A stretch of DNA of 64,000 bases from Streptomyces sp. QL37 (GCF_002941025.1 NZ_PTJS01000001.1:4650001-4714000), one strand, 5' to 3'. Positions 16,765-26,903 are shown, counted from the stretch's first letter. Numbers and translations: made by a program. Notes: generated by a model from the letters alone, not told the origin.

Positions 16765-17040
16765 ATGAGCGTCAAGGTCCGTATCCCCACCATCCTCCGC
16801 ACCTACACGGGCGGTCAGGCCGAGGTCCCGGCCGAGGGTGCGACCCTCTCCGAGGTCATCGCGTCCCTGGAGCAGAACCACCCGGGCATCGGCGCCCGTG
16901 TCCTGGACGACCAGGGCAAGCTGCGCCGCTTCGTCAACGTGTACGTCAACGACGACGACGTGCGCTTCGAGGGCGGCCTGGACGCGGTCACCCCGGACGG
17001 CGCGGGCGTCTCGATCATCCCGGCCGTCGCCGGAGGCTGA
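16765..17040 (+). CDS. CysO/MoaD/ThiS-type sulfur-carrier protein
   Basis: A 91-aa ubiquitin-fold protein. It begins VRIPTILRTYTGGQAEV and ends IIPAVAGG. The terminal Gly-Gly is the site of adenylation and thiocarboxylation. The pattern RFVNVYVNDDDVRF..GGLDAV strongly resembles M. tuberculosis CysO, which delivers sulfide to CysM for cysteine synthesis. It has an AAGGA ribosome-binding site and follows thrC, not cysM or the Mec hydrolase, so its partners are elsewhere. A SAM-responsive operon would tie sulfur delivery to methionine status. Confidence 0.88.
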   Translation: MSVKVRIPTILRTYTGGQAEVPAEGATLSEVIASLEQNHPGIGARVLDDQGKLRRFVNVYVNDDDVRFEGGLDAVTPDGAGVSIIPAVAGG

Positions 17041-17097
17041 CCGCCCCGCACGGTGACGGGCCCGATCGGCTGCCCGACCGCACAGAGTGAGCGTTGT

Positions 17098-17128
17098 GGC
17101 CCCCTCCGCGAGAGAAGCGGAGGGGGCC
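17098..17128 (+). terminator. Terminator of the thrC operon
   Basis: A perfect 12-bp G/C stem (17098-17109 with 17117-17128) with a 7-nt GAGAGAA loop, 57 bp after the sulfur-carrier stop codon. Confidence 0.9.
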
Positions 17129-17489
17129 ATTCTGCATGGTTGAGCACGGTACAGTTGGGGAAGTCCCCGCAGCTGCCCGTGCCGCCCGCATATGAGAATG
17201 CGCCCGGCCGCGACAAGAAGCAGCCAAAGTGAGTGAACCCCTTGTGGCATAAGTGGCCTTTGTCAGGCCCGACTTGCCCTGGAATCTTCTGAGTTCCCCC
17301 ATTGCGTGCGGTCACCTGTGCCCAGAATTCTCGTCCGATTGACCTGTTGCAGAGGGCAGTTGGGCAGATACATTCGGCCGCGGTCGACGCGTTCCGGCGC
17401 ACGCCACCCTCTCCTGTCGGAGGGTGAGTTCTGACCCGGGCCCGCGAAGTGCGGTGCTCGTGCAAGGGCCAGTAATAGGGGAGTTAGGC
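17129..17489 (+). other. Long non-coding leader region before the cold-shock gene
   Basis: No open frame with Streptomyces codon bias is seen. The stretch is less GC-rich than its surroundings and contains short hairpins (for example GGGGAAGTCCCC near 17157). Cold-shock mRNAs often have long structured 5' leaders, so part of this is probably untranslated leader. No clear -35/-10 pair was identified. Confidence 0.5.
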
Positions 17490-17696
17490 ATGGCTCAGGG
17501 CACCGTCAAGTGGTTCAACGCGGAGAAGGGGTACGGCTTCATCGCGGTCGACGGTGGTGCGGATGTTTTCGTCCACTACAGCGCGATCCAGATGGACGGG
17601 TACCGCACCCTCGAAGAGGGTCAGCGAGTTGAATTCGAGATCTCGCAGGGCCAGAAGGGGCCGCAGGCGGACATGGTCAAGCTCGCCGTCGGCTGA
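17490..17696 (+). CDS. CspA-family cold-shock protein
   Basis: A 68-aa single cold-shock domain. The RNA-binding motifs RNP1 (KGYGFIAV) and RNP2 (VFVHYSAI) are intact. ATG 17490 has GGGGAG 7-10 nt upstream; an in-frame GTG farther up would add an unrelated extension. It is an RNA chaperone of the ScoF type, very common in Streptomyces. It sits between the thrC operon and groEL2, as in S. coelicolor, and has its own strong terminator. Confidence 0.96.
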   Translation: MAQGTVKWFNAEKGYGFIAVDGGADVFVHYSAIQMDGYRTLEEGQRVEFEISQGQKGPQADMVKLAVG

Positions 17697-17728
17697 GCTC
17701 GGCGCGGTCGTCCGACGACACTACTCAC

Positions 17729-17773
17729 GCACGTGAGGCCCGTACCCCGGCCAGGGGTCCGGGCCTCACGTGC
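17729..17773 (+). terminator. Terminator of the cold-shock gene
   Basis: A perfect 14-bp stem (17729-17742 with 17760-17773) with a 17-nt loop that can fold further, 33 bp past the csp stop. Confidence 0.85.
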
Positions 17774-17815
17774 GTCTGTGTGCTCCCGGGGTTGTCCACA
17801 TCCCCGGGGGGACGC

Positions 17816-17841
17816 TTGCACTCGGAGGGGTCGAGTGCTAA
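17816..17841 (+). promoter_or_regulatory. CIRCE operator 1 of groEL2
   Basis: TTGCACTC-N9-GAGTGCTAA is a CIRCE element lacking only one base in the left arm. It is the binding site of HrcA. A TTGCAC hexamer in its left arm could serve as -35, so repressor and polymerase would compete. Confidence 0.9.
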
Positions 17842-17850
17842 TCATTGGCG

Positions 17851-17877
17851 TTAGCACTCTCCAGGTGAGAGTGACAG
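17851..17877 (+). promoter_or_regulatory. CIRCE operator 2 of groEL2
   Basis: TTAGCACTC-N9-GAGTGACAG has a perfect left arm and a partly degenerate right arm, 9 bp after the first CIRCE. Tandem CIRCE boxes indicate tight HrcA control. Confidence 0.8.
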
Positions 17878-17933
17878 AAAACTTGGACCGGGCCGGTGAG
17901 GCCCGCAGGCTCCGTGGGGCAAGGAACCACTGA

Positions 17934-19628
<1,695 letters not shown>

Positions 19629-19669
19629 TCCTCGGATCAGCAGCTCCAGGCGGTACCGCGGTATCCGTA

Positions 19670-19710
19670 CGACGCCGGCCCCCGGGATTCGTTCCCGGGG
19701 GCCGGCGTCG
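19670..19710. terminator. Bidirectional terminator between groEL2 and the CIS operon
   Basis: A perfect 18-bp stem (19670-19687 with 19693-19710) with a 5-nt loop lies between the convergent groEL2 and the last gene of the CIS operon. It can serve both. Confidence 0.88.
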
Positions 19711-19748
19711 TCGTTGTCCCCGCTGTGCGGTGTCCGGGTGCGGCCGGG

Positions 19749-21086
19749 TCAGGACCCGTCGGTGTTCGACGGGCCGAAGAACTCGATCTCGGCGATGGCC
19801 ACCTGCTTGTCCGAGGACGCGGCGTGGGCCGACTCGACGGTGAACCGCACCTTGACGGCCTCGCCGACGCGGAAGGCGCGCCGCTGGCCGCCCGAGCCCT
19901 GGTCCAGGGTCAGCTGTCGGGTCGTCTGCTTTCCGTCCTTCGTCGTGATCGTCGCCTTGATGCGCTGCGGCAGCGCGGACTTGTTGAGGTCGTCGGGGCG
20001 GATGGACACGCCCGGCGTGATGATCACGTCCAGGAGCCGGGTCGGCTGGTCGAAGCGGGCCTCGATCCACTCGCCCTCACCGGACTGGGTGACCCCGGGG
20101 CCCCACCACGTGTTGTTGACCTTGTCGAAGGCGAGCTGCGGCTTGTGGCCGGTCCAGGAGCGGGACGCCGCGAGCTCGTTGGGAGCGACCATCGCGCGCT
20201 TGGCGAAGTGGTCCTTGGTGGCCTGGATGCCGTCGGGGATGTACACCACGCCGAGCACGGCCAGGGTGACGACGACGGCGGCGGTGATCCATGTGCCGAC
20301 GCGGTCGAACGCGCGGCGGATGCGGGGCCTGTCGCCGGCCCACGGGTTCTCGTTCCGGCGGGAGCCCGCGAGGCGGCGCCACCACGGGAGGGGGGCGGGA
20401 GCGCGTTCGTCGTTGCCGGCGAGCGGCATCGCGCAGCGGGCGCAGTAGTGGCGGTCGGGGCGGTTGGGGGTGGCGCACCAGGAGCAGGGCGGGCCGTTCC
20501 CGGTGTCCTGCTGGGGGCCTGGGACGCGTACCTGAGGCCGATCGGTGTCGGGGCGGCCGGGCAGGACCGGAGCGGCGGCCGGGGGCGGTGAGGAGTGGGA
20601 CGGCTCGGGCTCGGTGACCGGGACGAGGAGGGAGCGGGCGCGGTCGGCCGCGCTCTCGCCGGAGGTGGGCAGCGGCACGGTGGGGTCGGTCTCGCCCGGG
20701 TGCCGGCCGTCGGTGGCGCCGGGCGCGGCGGTGGCCCAGCCGTCGGTACCGCCGTCCGCGGTGTTCGTGCGGCCGGGTTCCTGGGCGTCGCGGTGGTGGC
20801 GGGGCAGGCGCGAGGCGTCGGGCGTCGCGGCCGACGGGCCTGCGTCGCCGGGTGCCGTGGCGGCGGTGGCGGTGGCGCCGGTGTGGACGCCGACGCCGGC
20901 GGAGGGGGTCGCGTGCGGGCCGTTGCCGGGCGACGCGGATCCTGCGGGCGGGGTGGAACCGGTGGCCGGTGCCGTACTGCCGGCGCGGGGGCCTGGGCTC
21001 CAGCTGAGCACGGCGCCGCAGGCGTCGCAGAACGACTGCCCCGGTTCCGCGCGGGTGCCGCACTCGGCGCAGTTCTGCGTGGTCAT
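19749..21086 (-). CDS. Zinc-ribbon / transmembrane / discoidin-like protein at the end of the CIS operon
   Basis: A 445-aa bitopic protein. The N-terminus is a zinc ribbon (CAECGTRAEPGQSFCDACG, residues ~5-23). A ~200-residue Pro/Ala/Thr-rich disordered region and a second ribbon (CSWCATP...HYCARCAMP) follow. One membrane helix (WITAAVVVTLAVLGVVYIP) comes next, then a C-terminal beta-sandwich of the discoidin/NADase-type glycan-binding kind (PQLAFDKVNNTWWGPGVTQSGEGEW; VAIAEIEFFG). Start at 21086 overlaps the tail-protein stop (ATGA). Topology suggests cytosolic zinc domains and an extracytoplasmic glycan-binding domain, so it could dock the baseplate to the membrane and cell wall. This role is inferred; the family link to CIS loci is by position. 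Confidence 0.8.
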   Translation of the reverse strand: MTTQNCAECGTRAEPGQSFCDACGAVLSWSPGPRAGSTAPATGSTPPAGSASPGNGPHATPSAGVGVHTGATATAATAPGDAGPSAATPDASRLPRHHRDAQEPGRTNTADGGTDGWATAAPGATDGRHPGETDPTVPLPTSGESAADRARSLLVPVTEPEPSHSSPPPAAAPVLPGRPDTDRPQVRVPGPQQDTGNGPPCSWCATPNRPDRHYCARCAMPLAGNDERAPAPLPWWRRLAGSRRNENPWAGDRPRIRRAFDRVGTWITAAVVVTLAVLGVVYIPDGIQATKDHFAKRAMVAPNELAASRSWTGHKPQLAFDKVNNTWWGPGVTQSGEGEWIEARFDQPTRLLDVIITPGVSIRPDDLNKSALPQRIKATITTKDGKQTTRQLTLDQGSGGQRRAFRVGEAVKVRFTVESAHAASSDKQVAIAEIEFFGPSNTDGS

Positions 21087-21415
21087 CTCTCCTGGGTCCT
21101 TTCGGCTGCCGTCACGGTGACGGTGTAGGGCATGTGCGCGGGGCGGGCGGCGGCCACGGCGGCGCGCAGCCGTGGCTCCGGTTCGGTGCCGTCGGTCTCG
21201 GCGCCGACCCAGGTGCTGAGCCACTGGGCGAAGTCCACCGGGGTGAGGGCGGGGTCGAAGTAGGCGTCCACGCAGTCGAGTACGTTCAGGATCGGCGCCA
21301 GGACGTCGTCGAGTCCGCCGACGAAGCGCTGGGCGAGATCGTCTTCCGCGAGGGCGGCGGGGAGCTTTGTGCTTGTGGGTGTGGACGAGCCGAGGCCGTC
21401 GACGGAGCCTCTCAT
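21083..21415 (-). CDS. Phage tail protein I-like baseplate component
   Basis: A 110-aa protein with the tail-protein-I pattern LPAALAEDDLAQRFVGGLDDVLAPILNVLDCVDAYFDPALTPVDFAQWLSTWVG. In P2-like and eCIS baseplates this protein lies at the wedge tip next to baseplate J (Afp12 position). It is shorter than phage homologues (usually ~170-200 aa). It is the downstream copy of a 339-bp tandem duplication and is the copy with a natural C-terminus (PAHMPYTVTVTAAERTQER). Stop overlaps the next start. Confidence 0.85.
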   Translation of the reverse strand: MRGSVDGLGSSTPTSTKLPAALAEDDLAQRFVGGLDDVLAPILNVLDCVDAYFDPALTPVDFAQWLSTWVGAETDGTEPEPRLRAAVAAARPAHMPYTVTVTAAERTQER

Positions 21416-21419
21416 CGGT

Positions 21420-21817
21420 GGCCTCCTGAGCGGATGATGGCTGTCACGCCCCGTCTCCGATCACCCGTACGCGGTGGAGCCGTGCGGCGGCGGCCACGGC
21501 GGCGCGCAGCCGTGGCTCCGGTTCGGTGCCGTCGGTCTCGGCGCCGACCCAGGTGCTGAGCCACTGGGCGAAGTCCACCGGGGTGAGGGCGGGGTCGAAG
21601 TAGGCGTCCACGCAGTCGAGTACGTTCAGGATCGGCGCCAGGACGTCGTCGAGTCCGCCGACGAAGCGCTGGGCGAGATCGTCCTCCGCGAAGACGGCGG
21701 GGAGCATCGTGCTGATGGGTGTGGACGAGCCGAGGCCGTCGACGGAGCCTCTCATCGGTGGCCTCCTGAGCGGATGATGGCTGTCACGCCCCGTCTCCGA
21801 TCACCCGTACGCGGTGG
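21420..21817. repeat. 339-bp tandem duplication in tail protein I
   Basis: The DNA from about 21141 to 21478 recurs 339 bp on (about 21480 to 21817). Each unit holds the last ~30 bp of the baseplate J gene, the intergenic gap and most of the tail-protein gene. The copies are identical except for seven substitutions packed into about 40 bp (around 21351-21375 versus 21690-21714). Confidence 0.88.
21444..21755 (-). pseudogene. Truncated upstream copy of the tail protein I gene
   Basis: A 103-aa open frame identical to the downstream copy for most of its length. It differs in the N-terminal segment (STPISTMLPAVFAE versus STPTSTKLPAALAE). Its C-terminus is swapped after RAAVAAAA for RLHRVRVIGDGA, the last residues of the upstream baseplate J protein. 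It therefore arose by tandem duplication that fused the broken tail gene to the end of its neighbour. It may be non-functional, a short extra subunit, or an assembly error. Confidence 0.7.
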
Positions 21818-23742
21818 TCGAAGGAGAAGACCAGCGACGGCGGTTCGAGGTCGATGCGGTTGGTCGGGTCGCCGCGCTTGCCGGTCAGCGGGTCGGCGGG
21901 GTGCAGGATGACCTCGTCGACCAGTTCGACCCCGGGGACCCGCTGGAGGACGGCGAAGACCTCGCCCGCCTGGACCGGGCGGCCGAAGGGCCAGCCGCGT
22001 CCGTCTGCGCCCCCGGTGAGCGGGTCGAGGTGGTGGTAGAGGGCGTCGTGGACCTGGCGGCGTACGCGGTCGGTGTCGACCCCGCGGAAGGCGTGGACGG
22101 TGGCCACCACGGTGACGCCCTGGTAGTAGGGCGGGCCGACGGCGACCCGGGTGCCGATGAGGCGGCGTTCGTCGAGGTGGCGGGTGATGCGGCCGAGCAG
22201 CGCGTCACCCGGGACGAGTTGTTCGAAGCGGAGCCGGCCGCCGGGGTCGGGGACGGCCTGGGGCACGACGAGGACCCGTATCGCGTAGGCCCCGTACTCG
22301 CTCTCCTCGCCCTCCAGGCAGGTGATGCGGGCCGTCTCGGGGGCGGCCCGGCGGGCGAGTTCCTCGTAGTCGCGCAGGGTGACGGCGCGTTCCTGGGCCC
22401 GGAGGGTGATGGGGGCCCGGAGCTTGGCCTCCTCGACCGTCTCGCCGTCGACGCCGCCACGGGCGGCTTCGCGGTTGACGACCTCGGCGACGTACGGGAT
22501 GGAGGTGCGCAGGACCTGTACGGTGCCGCGGGCCACGTTGCCCTCCCGGCCGCCCCCGGTGCGGTAGCGGCGGGCTCGGATGACGGAGCCCTTGGGGGCG
22601 ACGGCGCCGTACTGGCGGAGGGTGCCGTCGGGTTCGCGGACGGCGGGGCCGAAGGCGATCTCGCCGGTCGCGGCGTCCAGGGTGATGTGCCGGTCGTCGG
22701 GACGGGACGCGGCGAAGTGCGGGACCACCTGCCAGTCCTCCCAGCCGTCGTGCTCGGCGGTCTGGAGCCACAGCGGCGGGTCGTCGCCGACCACGGGGGC
22801 GTGGGTGAGCCGCAGCCGCTGGCCGGGCAGCCCGATGGACTCGCCGAGCGCCTCGTCGTACACGGCCTCGGCGTGCACGACGCCGGTGGTGCCGCCGATG
22901 GTGTAGGCCTCGGCGGACCGGATGGTCGGCGACGTGGCGTAGAAGGGCTGGCCGGGCTGGGGTTCGGTGACGCGGCAGCGCAGCCAGCCCGCCTCCTGTC
23001 CGCCGTTGCGGGAGAGGACGTGGCCGCCGGGGATGTGCAGGACGATGTCGCCGGGCCGGTTGAGGCCGCCGGTGCCGTCGCGGTCGACCTCGCAGGGCCG
23101 CCAGCCGTCCTCGGTCCAGGCCTCCCACACGAGCGGGGGCTGCCGGGGGTCGACGCCGACACCGTCGACGCGGCTGTCGAGTTCGAGGGCGAGTGCGCAG
23201 TGCGGGACGGCGGCGGTGAGGCCGATCAGCATGCAGTCGCCGGGGGTGGGGGACTCTGCGAAGCAGAGCAGGTCCTTGCCCTCGGCCAGGTCGTCGGTGC
23301 GGTCGGCGACTGGCTCGCCCTGGTGCTGCACCACGAGGTGGCGGAGCGCGCTGGGCACGACGGTCAGTTCGCGTTCGGTGGCGAAGACGACGGCGCTCTC
23401 GCGCTCCGAGCGTACGGTCGCCACCTCGGTGCCGACCGGCACGGCTATCGCCTCCTCCTGCGGGGCGGACAGCCAGAACGTGACGTCGGTGCGGGCGGCG
23501 GCCGGCGGGAAGAGGGTGATGCCGACGAGGTCGAGGAAGGCCAGGTGGTTCTTCTCCGGCACCCGGTTGAGGCGGTAGACGATCTGGTCGGCCATGTGCG
23601 CGACCGTCTCGACGAGGGTGACACCCGGGTCGGAGACGTTGTGGTCGGTCCACTCCGGGGCGCGCTGCTGGATGTAGCGCTTGGCGTCGTCGACGAACTG
23701 CTGGAAGCGGCGGTCGTCGAGGTTGGGGGAGGGCAGAGACAT
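21784..23742 (-). CDS. Baseplate J-like protein of the CIS
   Basis: A 652-aa baseplate wedge protein. The start MSLPSPNLDDRRFQQFVDDAKRYI, then VSDPGVTLVETVAHMADQIVYRLNRVPEKNHLAFLDLVGI, is the hallmark of putative baseplate assembly (Afp11/GpJ) proteins. The C-terminal ~300 residues contain REAARGGVDGETVEEAKLRAPITLR and LRDYEELARRAAPETARI, the conserved baseplate-J core. Start 23742 overlaps the gp25 stop as TGATG. It forms the iris of the baseplate together with gp25 and tail protein I. Confidence 0.92.
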   Translation of the reverse strand: MSLPSPNLDDRRFQQFVDDAKRYIQQRAPEWTDHNVSDPGVTLVETVAHMADQIVYRLNRVPEKNHLAFLDLVGITLFPPAAARTDVTFWLSAPQEEAIAVPVGTEVATVRSERESAVVFATERELTVVPSALRHLVVQHQGEPVADRTDDLAEGKDLLCFAESPTPGDCMLIGLTAAVPHCALALELDSRVDGVGVDPRQPPLVWEAWTEDGWRPCEVDRDGTGGLNRPGDIVLHIPGGHVLSRNGGQEAGWLRCRVTEPQPGQPFYATSPTIRSAEAYTIGGTTGVVHAEAVYDEALGESIGLPGQRLRLTHAPVVGDDPPLWLQTAEHDGWEDWQVVPHFAASRPDDRHITLDAATGEIAFGPAVREPDGTLRQYGAVAPKGSVIRARRYRTGGGREGNVARGTVQVLRTSIPYVAEVVNREAARGGVDGETVEEAKLRAPITLRAQERAVTLRDYEELARRAAPETARITCLEGEESEYGAYAIRVLVVPQAVPDPGGRLRFEQLVPGDALLGRITRHLDERRLIGTRVAVGPPYYQGVTVVATVHAFRGVDTDRVRRQVHDALYHHLDPLTGGADGRGWPFGRPVQAGEVFAVLQRVPGVELVDEVILHPADPLTGKRGDPTNRIDLEPPSLVFSFDHRVRVIGDGA

Positions 23743-24194
23743 CAGCGGTCGCTTTCGGAAGGGGCACCGGAGCCGCCGGAGGGGCCCGGCTCCCCGGGTT
23801 CGTCGTGGGAGGGGATGACGTAGAACGGGAAGACCAGGCTGCGCGGGTTGTTGGTGCCGCGGATGGCGTAACGGACGTCGATGAAGAGGACGTTCTGTTC
23901 CGCGCCGGCGGTGACCTCGACCTCGTGGACCTCGATGCGGGGCTCCCAGCGGTCCAGGCTGGCGTGGACCTCGTGCTGGATGCGGCCGGCGGTCTGCTCG
24001 TTGACCGGTGCGAAGACGAGGTCGTGGATGGCACATCCGAACTCGGGGCGCATCGGCCGCTCGCCCGGGGCGGTAGCCAGGACGAGCCTGATGGCCTCCT
24101 CGACCTCCCGCTCCCCGCTGACGAGCGCGATGCCGCCCGTGGGCCCGATGCGCAGCGGGAAGGCCCAGCCGGAACCGACGAACTGTTCGGCCAT
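23742..24194 (-). CDS. GPW/gp25-family baseplate protein
   Basis: A 150-aa gp25-like wedge protein. GWAFPLRIGPTGGIALVSGEREVEEAIRLVLATAPGERPMRPEFGCAIHDLVF contains the family core, with the EPR-type motif (here ERPMRPEFG) and the following WEPRIEV. gp25 acts as the baseplate-sheath joint that starts sheath polymerisation. It is translationally coupled to baseplate J. Length is normal for eCIS. Confidence 0.93.
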   Translation of the reverse strand: MAEQFVGSGWAFPLRIGPTGGIALVSGEREVEEAIRLVLATAPGERPMRPEFGCAIHDLVFAPVNEQTAGRIQHEVHASLDRWEPRIEVHEVEVTAGAEQNVLFIDVRYAIRGTNNPRSLVFPFYVIPSHDEPGEPGPSGGSGAPSESDR

Positions 24195-24252
24195 CAGAGA
24201 GCCACCTGCCTTCTTCTCGGTACGGACCCGGCCTGCCGGTACGGTCGTCCGG

Positions 24253-26154
24253 TCATCCGAACGGGTACTTGATGGTGTTGACGAAGAAGCCGCCCATGAG
24301 GTCGAGCTTCACGGACTTGATGTTCACGTTGGCCACGGACTGGACCGAGATGATCCCCGTGGCGGAGAGCGACGCGGCGCCGGTCGCCGACAGGTTCAGG
24401 GCGCCCATCGCGTTCACGCTGACCACGCCGCCCGTGGACCGGAGGTTGACCATGCCCTGCCCCTGGAGGGTGAGCGGCCCGCCGCTCTTGATCGACACCG
24501 ACCGGCGCCCGCTCAGCGAGAGGTTCGTGCCCGCCTCCACCGACACCGAGCGGCTGCCCGTGATGCTGACCGCGCCCTTGCTGTCGACGGTGATCTCGGT
24601 CTTGGTGCGGTCGAGGTTGATGGTCAGCCTGTCGTCGCCGCTGGCGATCCGGACGCCCTGGTTCCGCCCGCCGGTCCGCTGGCTCAGCAGGTCGACGCGG
24701 TTGCCCTGGCGGTCGGACACGGTGTGCCGGGTGGCCTTCTTCTTGAGGCCGTCGTGCAGGGGCACGTCGTTGGTGGTCGGCACGTCCCGGCCGTTGTAGA
24801 GACCGCCGATCACGAACGGGTGGTCCAGCGCCCCCCGGTCGAAGGCGACCAGCACCTCGTCGCCGACGTCCATGGGGAAGACGCCGCCGCCACCCACACC
24901 GCCGAGCTGCACGCTGCGCGCCCAGTCGCTGACATAGGTGTTGTCGAGCCACGGGAACTGGAGCTTGACCCTGCCCTGCTTGAGCGGGTCCTGCACGTCG
25001 GTGACGATGGCGTTGGCGACGCTGGGCAGCCGCCCGCCGTCGGGGGTGCCGCCGCCCGAGGCCAGCCCGTACAGCGAGCGCCACTGGCGTCCGCTGACGG
25101 TGACCCAGGACTCGTAGTGCTTGCCGTCGCCGAACACATGGCGCACGGAGGTGACGGTGTACTTCCCCTCGAAGGGCTTGCCGACGTCGGCGAGCGCCAC
25201 GGGCACACCGGGCCGCAGGTCCGGGTTTCCGCGCACCACGACCTCCAGCTCGGCGAAGGAGGAGGTGACGTCGGCGGCGAGGGACTGCGAGGCGTGTCTC
25301 ACCTCGTCCTGCTTGTCGTAGGGGTTGCCGGTCTCGACGAGCTTGGCCGCCTTGAACTTTCCGGCGGCCTCTCCCGGGGTGAGGCCGATGGTGATGCCGG
25401 GATCGGTCTTGGCGGGCGAGACCTCGGTGATCTTCTTCTTGGTGGTGACGTTCCAGCCGCGCGACTCGACCTCACCGACCTGGTCGGCGGCGGTGACGGC
25501 GGCCCGCAGACGCAGGATGTCGTGGCCGGCCTGGAGGACGAAAGGGCTCTTGTCGCCGTCCGTGCTGGGGGAGGGGGCGCCGGACGACGGGTTCGGTTTG
25601 ACGAACCGGAACTTCCCCTTGGGGTCCAGGGACATCACCATGCCGTTCTCGTCGGCGAGCCGGGCCAGGAAGTCCCAGTCGGTGACGTTGGACTGGCTGA
25701 TGAACCCGTACGCGCCCTTCGTCGACTGGATGCGGCCGATGGGCACGCCGTCCATGCCGACGAGCTTGCGGGCGATGTCGGAGGCCGACTGATTGCGGTA
25801 CGCGGCGACGCGGCGCTGGCGCATCAGCCGGTGCCCGAAGTCGTAGCCGCGGATGACGGTGAAGCTGCCGGTGCCGTCGTAGTCGGCCTCCATGCCGGTG
25901 ACCTCGCCGGTCAGCAGCGGCTTGCCGATGCCCTGGCCGTCCGCCACCGGCGTGAGGACCACCCGGGTGCCGAACTGCACGCTCAGCTCGCCGAGCACCA
26001 GGTGGTGCGGGTCGCGGAAGGTGAGCCGGAACGCCGCGGGGACGCCGGCGCCCTGGTCGACCCAGCCCTCGACGAGCATCGGGGCGATGGCGGCGGGCAG
26101 CTTCGCACCGCCGATGGTGACCTGCATGATGCTGGAGAAAGCGGTCTGCACCAT
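24253..26154 (-). CDS. VgrG-like spike protein (gp27/gp5-type)
   Basis: A 633-aa protein starting MVQTAFSSIMQVTIGGAKL at 26154. That start overlaps the LysM stop as TGATG; the much longer upstream frame is not coding. Residues 1-~360 are the gp27/late-control-D hub (VEGWVDQGAGVPAAFRLTFRD; LARLADENGMVMSL). Then comes an OB-fold base (GRVKLQFPWLDNTYVSDWARSVQ, GDEVLVAFDRG). The C-terminal ~150 residues are short beta-repeats (SITGSRSVSVEAGTNLSLSG and on), which build the triple beta-helix needle. It seats on the LysM protein, and a PAAR-like tip or effector may cap it; no PAAR gene is seen here. Confidence 0.94.
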   Translation of the reverse strand: MVQTAFSSIMQVTIGGAKLPAAIAPMLVEGWVDQGAGVPAAFRLTFRDPHHLVLGELSVQFGTRVVLTPVADGQGIGKPLLTGEVTGMEADYDGTGSFTVIRGYDFGHRLMRQRRVAAYRNQSASDIARKLVGMDGVPIGRIQSTKGAYGFISQSNVTDWDFLARLADENGMVMSLDPKGKFRFVKPNPSSGAPSPSTDGDKSPFVLQAGHDILRLRAAVTAADQVGEVESRGWNVTTKKKITEVSPAKTDPGITIGLTPGEAAGKFKAAKLVETGNPYDKQDEVRHASQSLAADVTSSFAELEVVVRGNPDLRPGVPVALADVGKPFEGKYTVTSVRHVFGDGKHYESWVTVSGRQWRSLYGLASGGGTPDGGRLPSVANAIVTDVQDPLKQGRVKLQFPWLDNTYVSDWARSVQLGGVGGGGVFPMDVGDEVLVAFDRGALDHPFVIGGLYNGRDVPTTNDVPLHDGLKKKATRHTVSDRQGNRVDLLSQRTGGRNQGVRIASGDDRLTINLDRTKTEITVDSKGAVSITGSRSVSVEAGTNLSLSGRRSVSIKSGGPLTLQGQGMVNLRSTGGVVSVNAMGALNLSATGAASLSATGIISVQSVANVNIKSVKLDLMGGFFVNTIKYPFG

Positions 26155-26876
26155 CAGTGACGCACCTCCTCGGCCGCGGGCAGCACGAGTTCCGTGCCGG
26201 AGGGCAGACGGGACGGGTCGTCGATGCCGTTGGCCTCGGCGATCGCGCGCCACGCGGAGGCGTTGCCGTATTCGCGCCAGGCCAGTGACTGGAGCGAGTC
26301 GCCCGCGACGACCTGGTGCACACGCTGGGCGGTGAGTGCCCCGGAGGTCGGGTTCTGGCCCTTGGTCTTGCCGGGGATCTCGTGCAGCTGGACCTGGCAG
26401 GTGGCGCGGATCGGGATGCCGGTCGTGCCGAAGAGGGTGTACGACGCCTCGATGGAGCTGACGTACGCCGTGAAGCGGGCCGTGGAGAACGAACCCCACT
26501 GGAAGACCACCCACGGCGGCGACGGCTGGTTGGCGGCGATGCTCTTGGCGGTCACCTCGCAGCAGCCCAGCAGCGACTCCACCTTCTTCAGCACGGTGTT
26601 GCCGGTCGGCTTGGTGGAGGAGTCCAGGAAGATCTCCAGGGTCATCTCCCGGGGCTCGGCTCCCATGAACTCCGGCTTCGAGCCGTCCCGCACGGCCGCG
26701 GTCGGGGTCGCCTTCCACTGGGCGCGCTGGCTGAGGGACAGCTGCGCCGGGTTGAACTCGAAGCTGAACGTCCGCATGAGCGCGCCGGGTGTGGTGCTCG
26801 TGCCCACCGGCGGCTCGTGGATGGCGAGTCCGGCTCGTACGAGGCTCTTGCCGGCGCCCTTGCTGCTCTGGGCCAT
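26154..26876 (-). CDS. LysM-domain tube-baseplate adaptor of the CIS
   Basis: A 240-aa protein. The first ~180 residues are the adaptor fold (MRTFSFEFNPAQLSLSQRAQWKATP; EPREMTLEIFLDSS). The C-terminal ~50 residues are a LysM domain (HQVVAGDSLQSLAWREYGNASAWRAIAEANGIDDPSRLPSGTELVLP, here split across motifs). It corresponds to Afp7/gp53-like proteins that fix the tube to the spike, not to a secreted peptidoglycan hydrolase: no signal peptide is present. Position between the second tube protein and VgrG is canonical. Confidence 0.92.
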   Translation of the reverse strand: MAQSSKGAGKSLVRAGLAIHEPPVGTSTTPGALMRTFSFEFNPAQLSLSQRAQWKATPTAAVRDGSKPEFMGAEPREMTLEIFLDSSTKPTGNTVLKKVESLLGCCEVTAKSIAANQPSPPWVVFQWGSFSTARFTAYVSSIEASYTLFGTTGIPIRATCQVQLHEIPGKTKGQNPTSGALTAQRVHQVVAGDSLQSLAWREYGNASAWRAIAEANGIDDPSRLPSGTELVLPAAEEVRH

Positions 26877-26903
26877 GGTCTTCCTCTCTGCTCTTCGGCG
26901 CCG

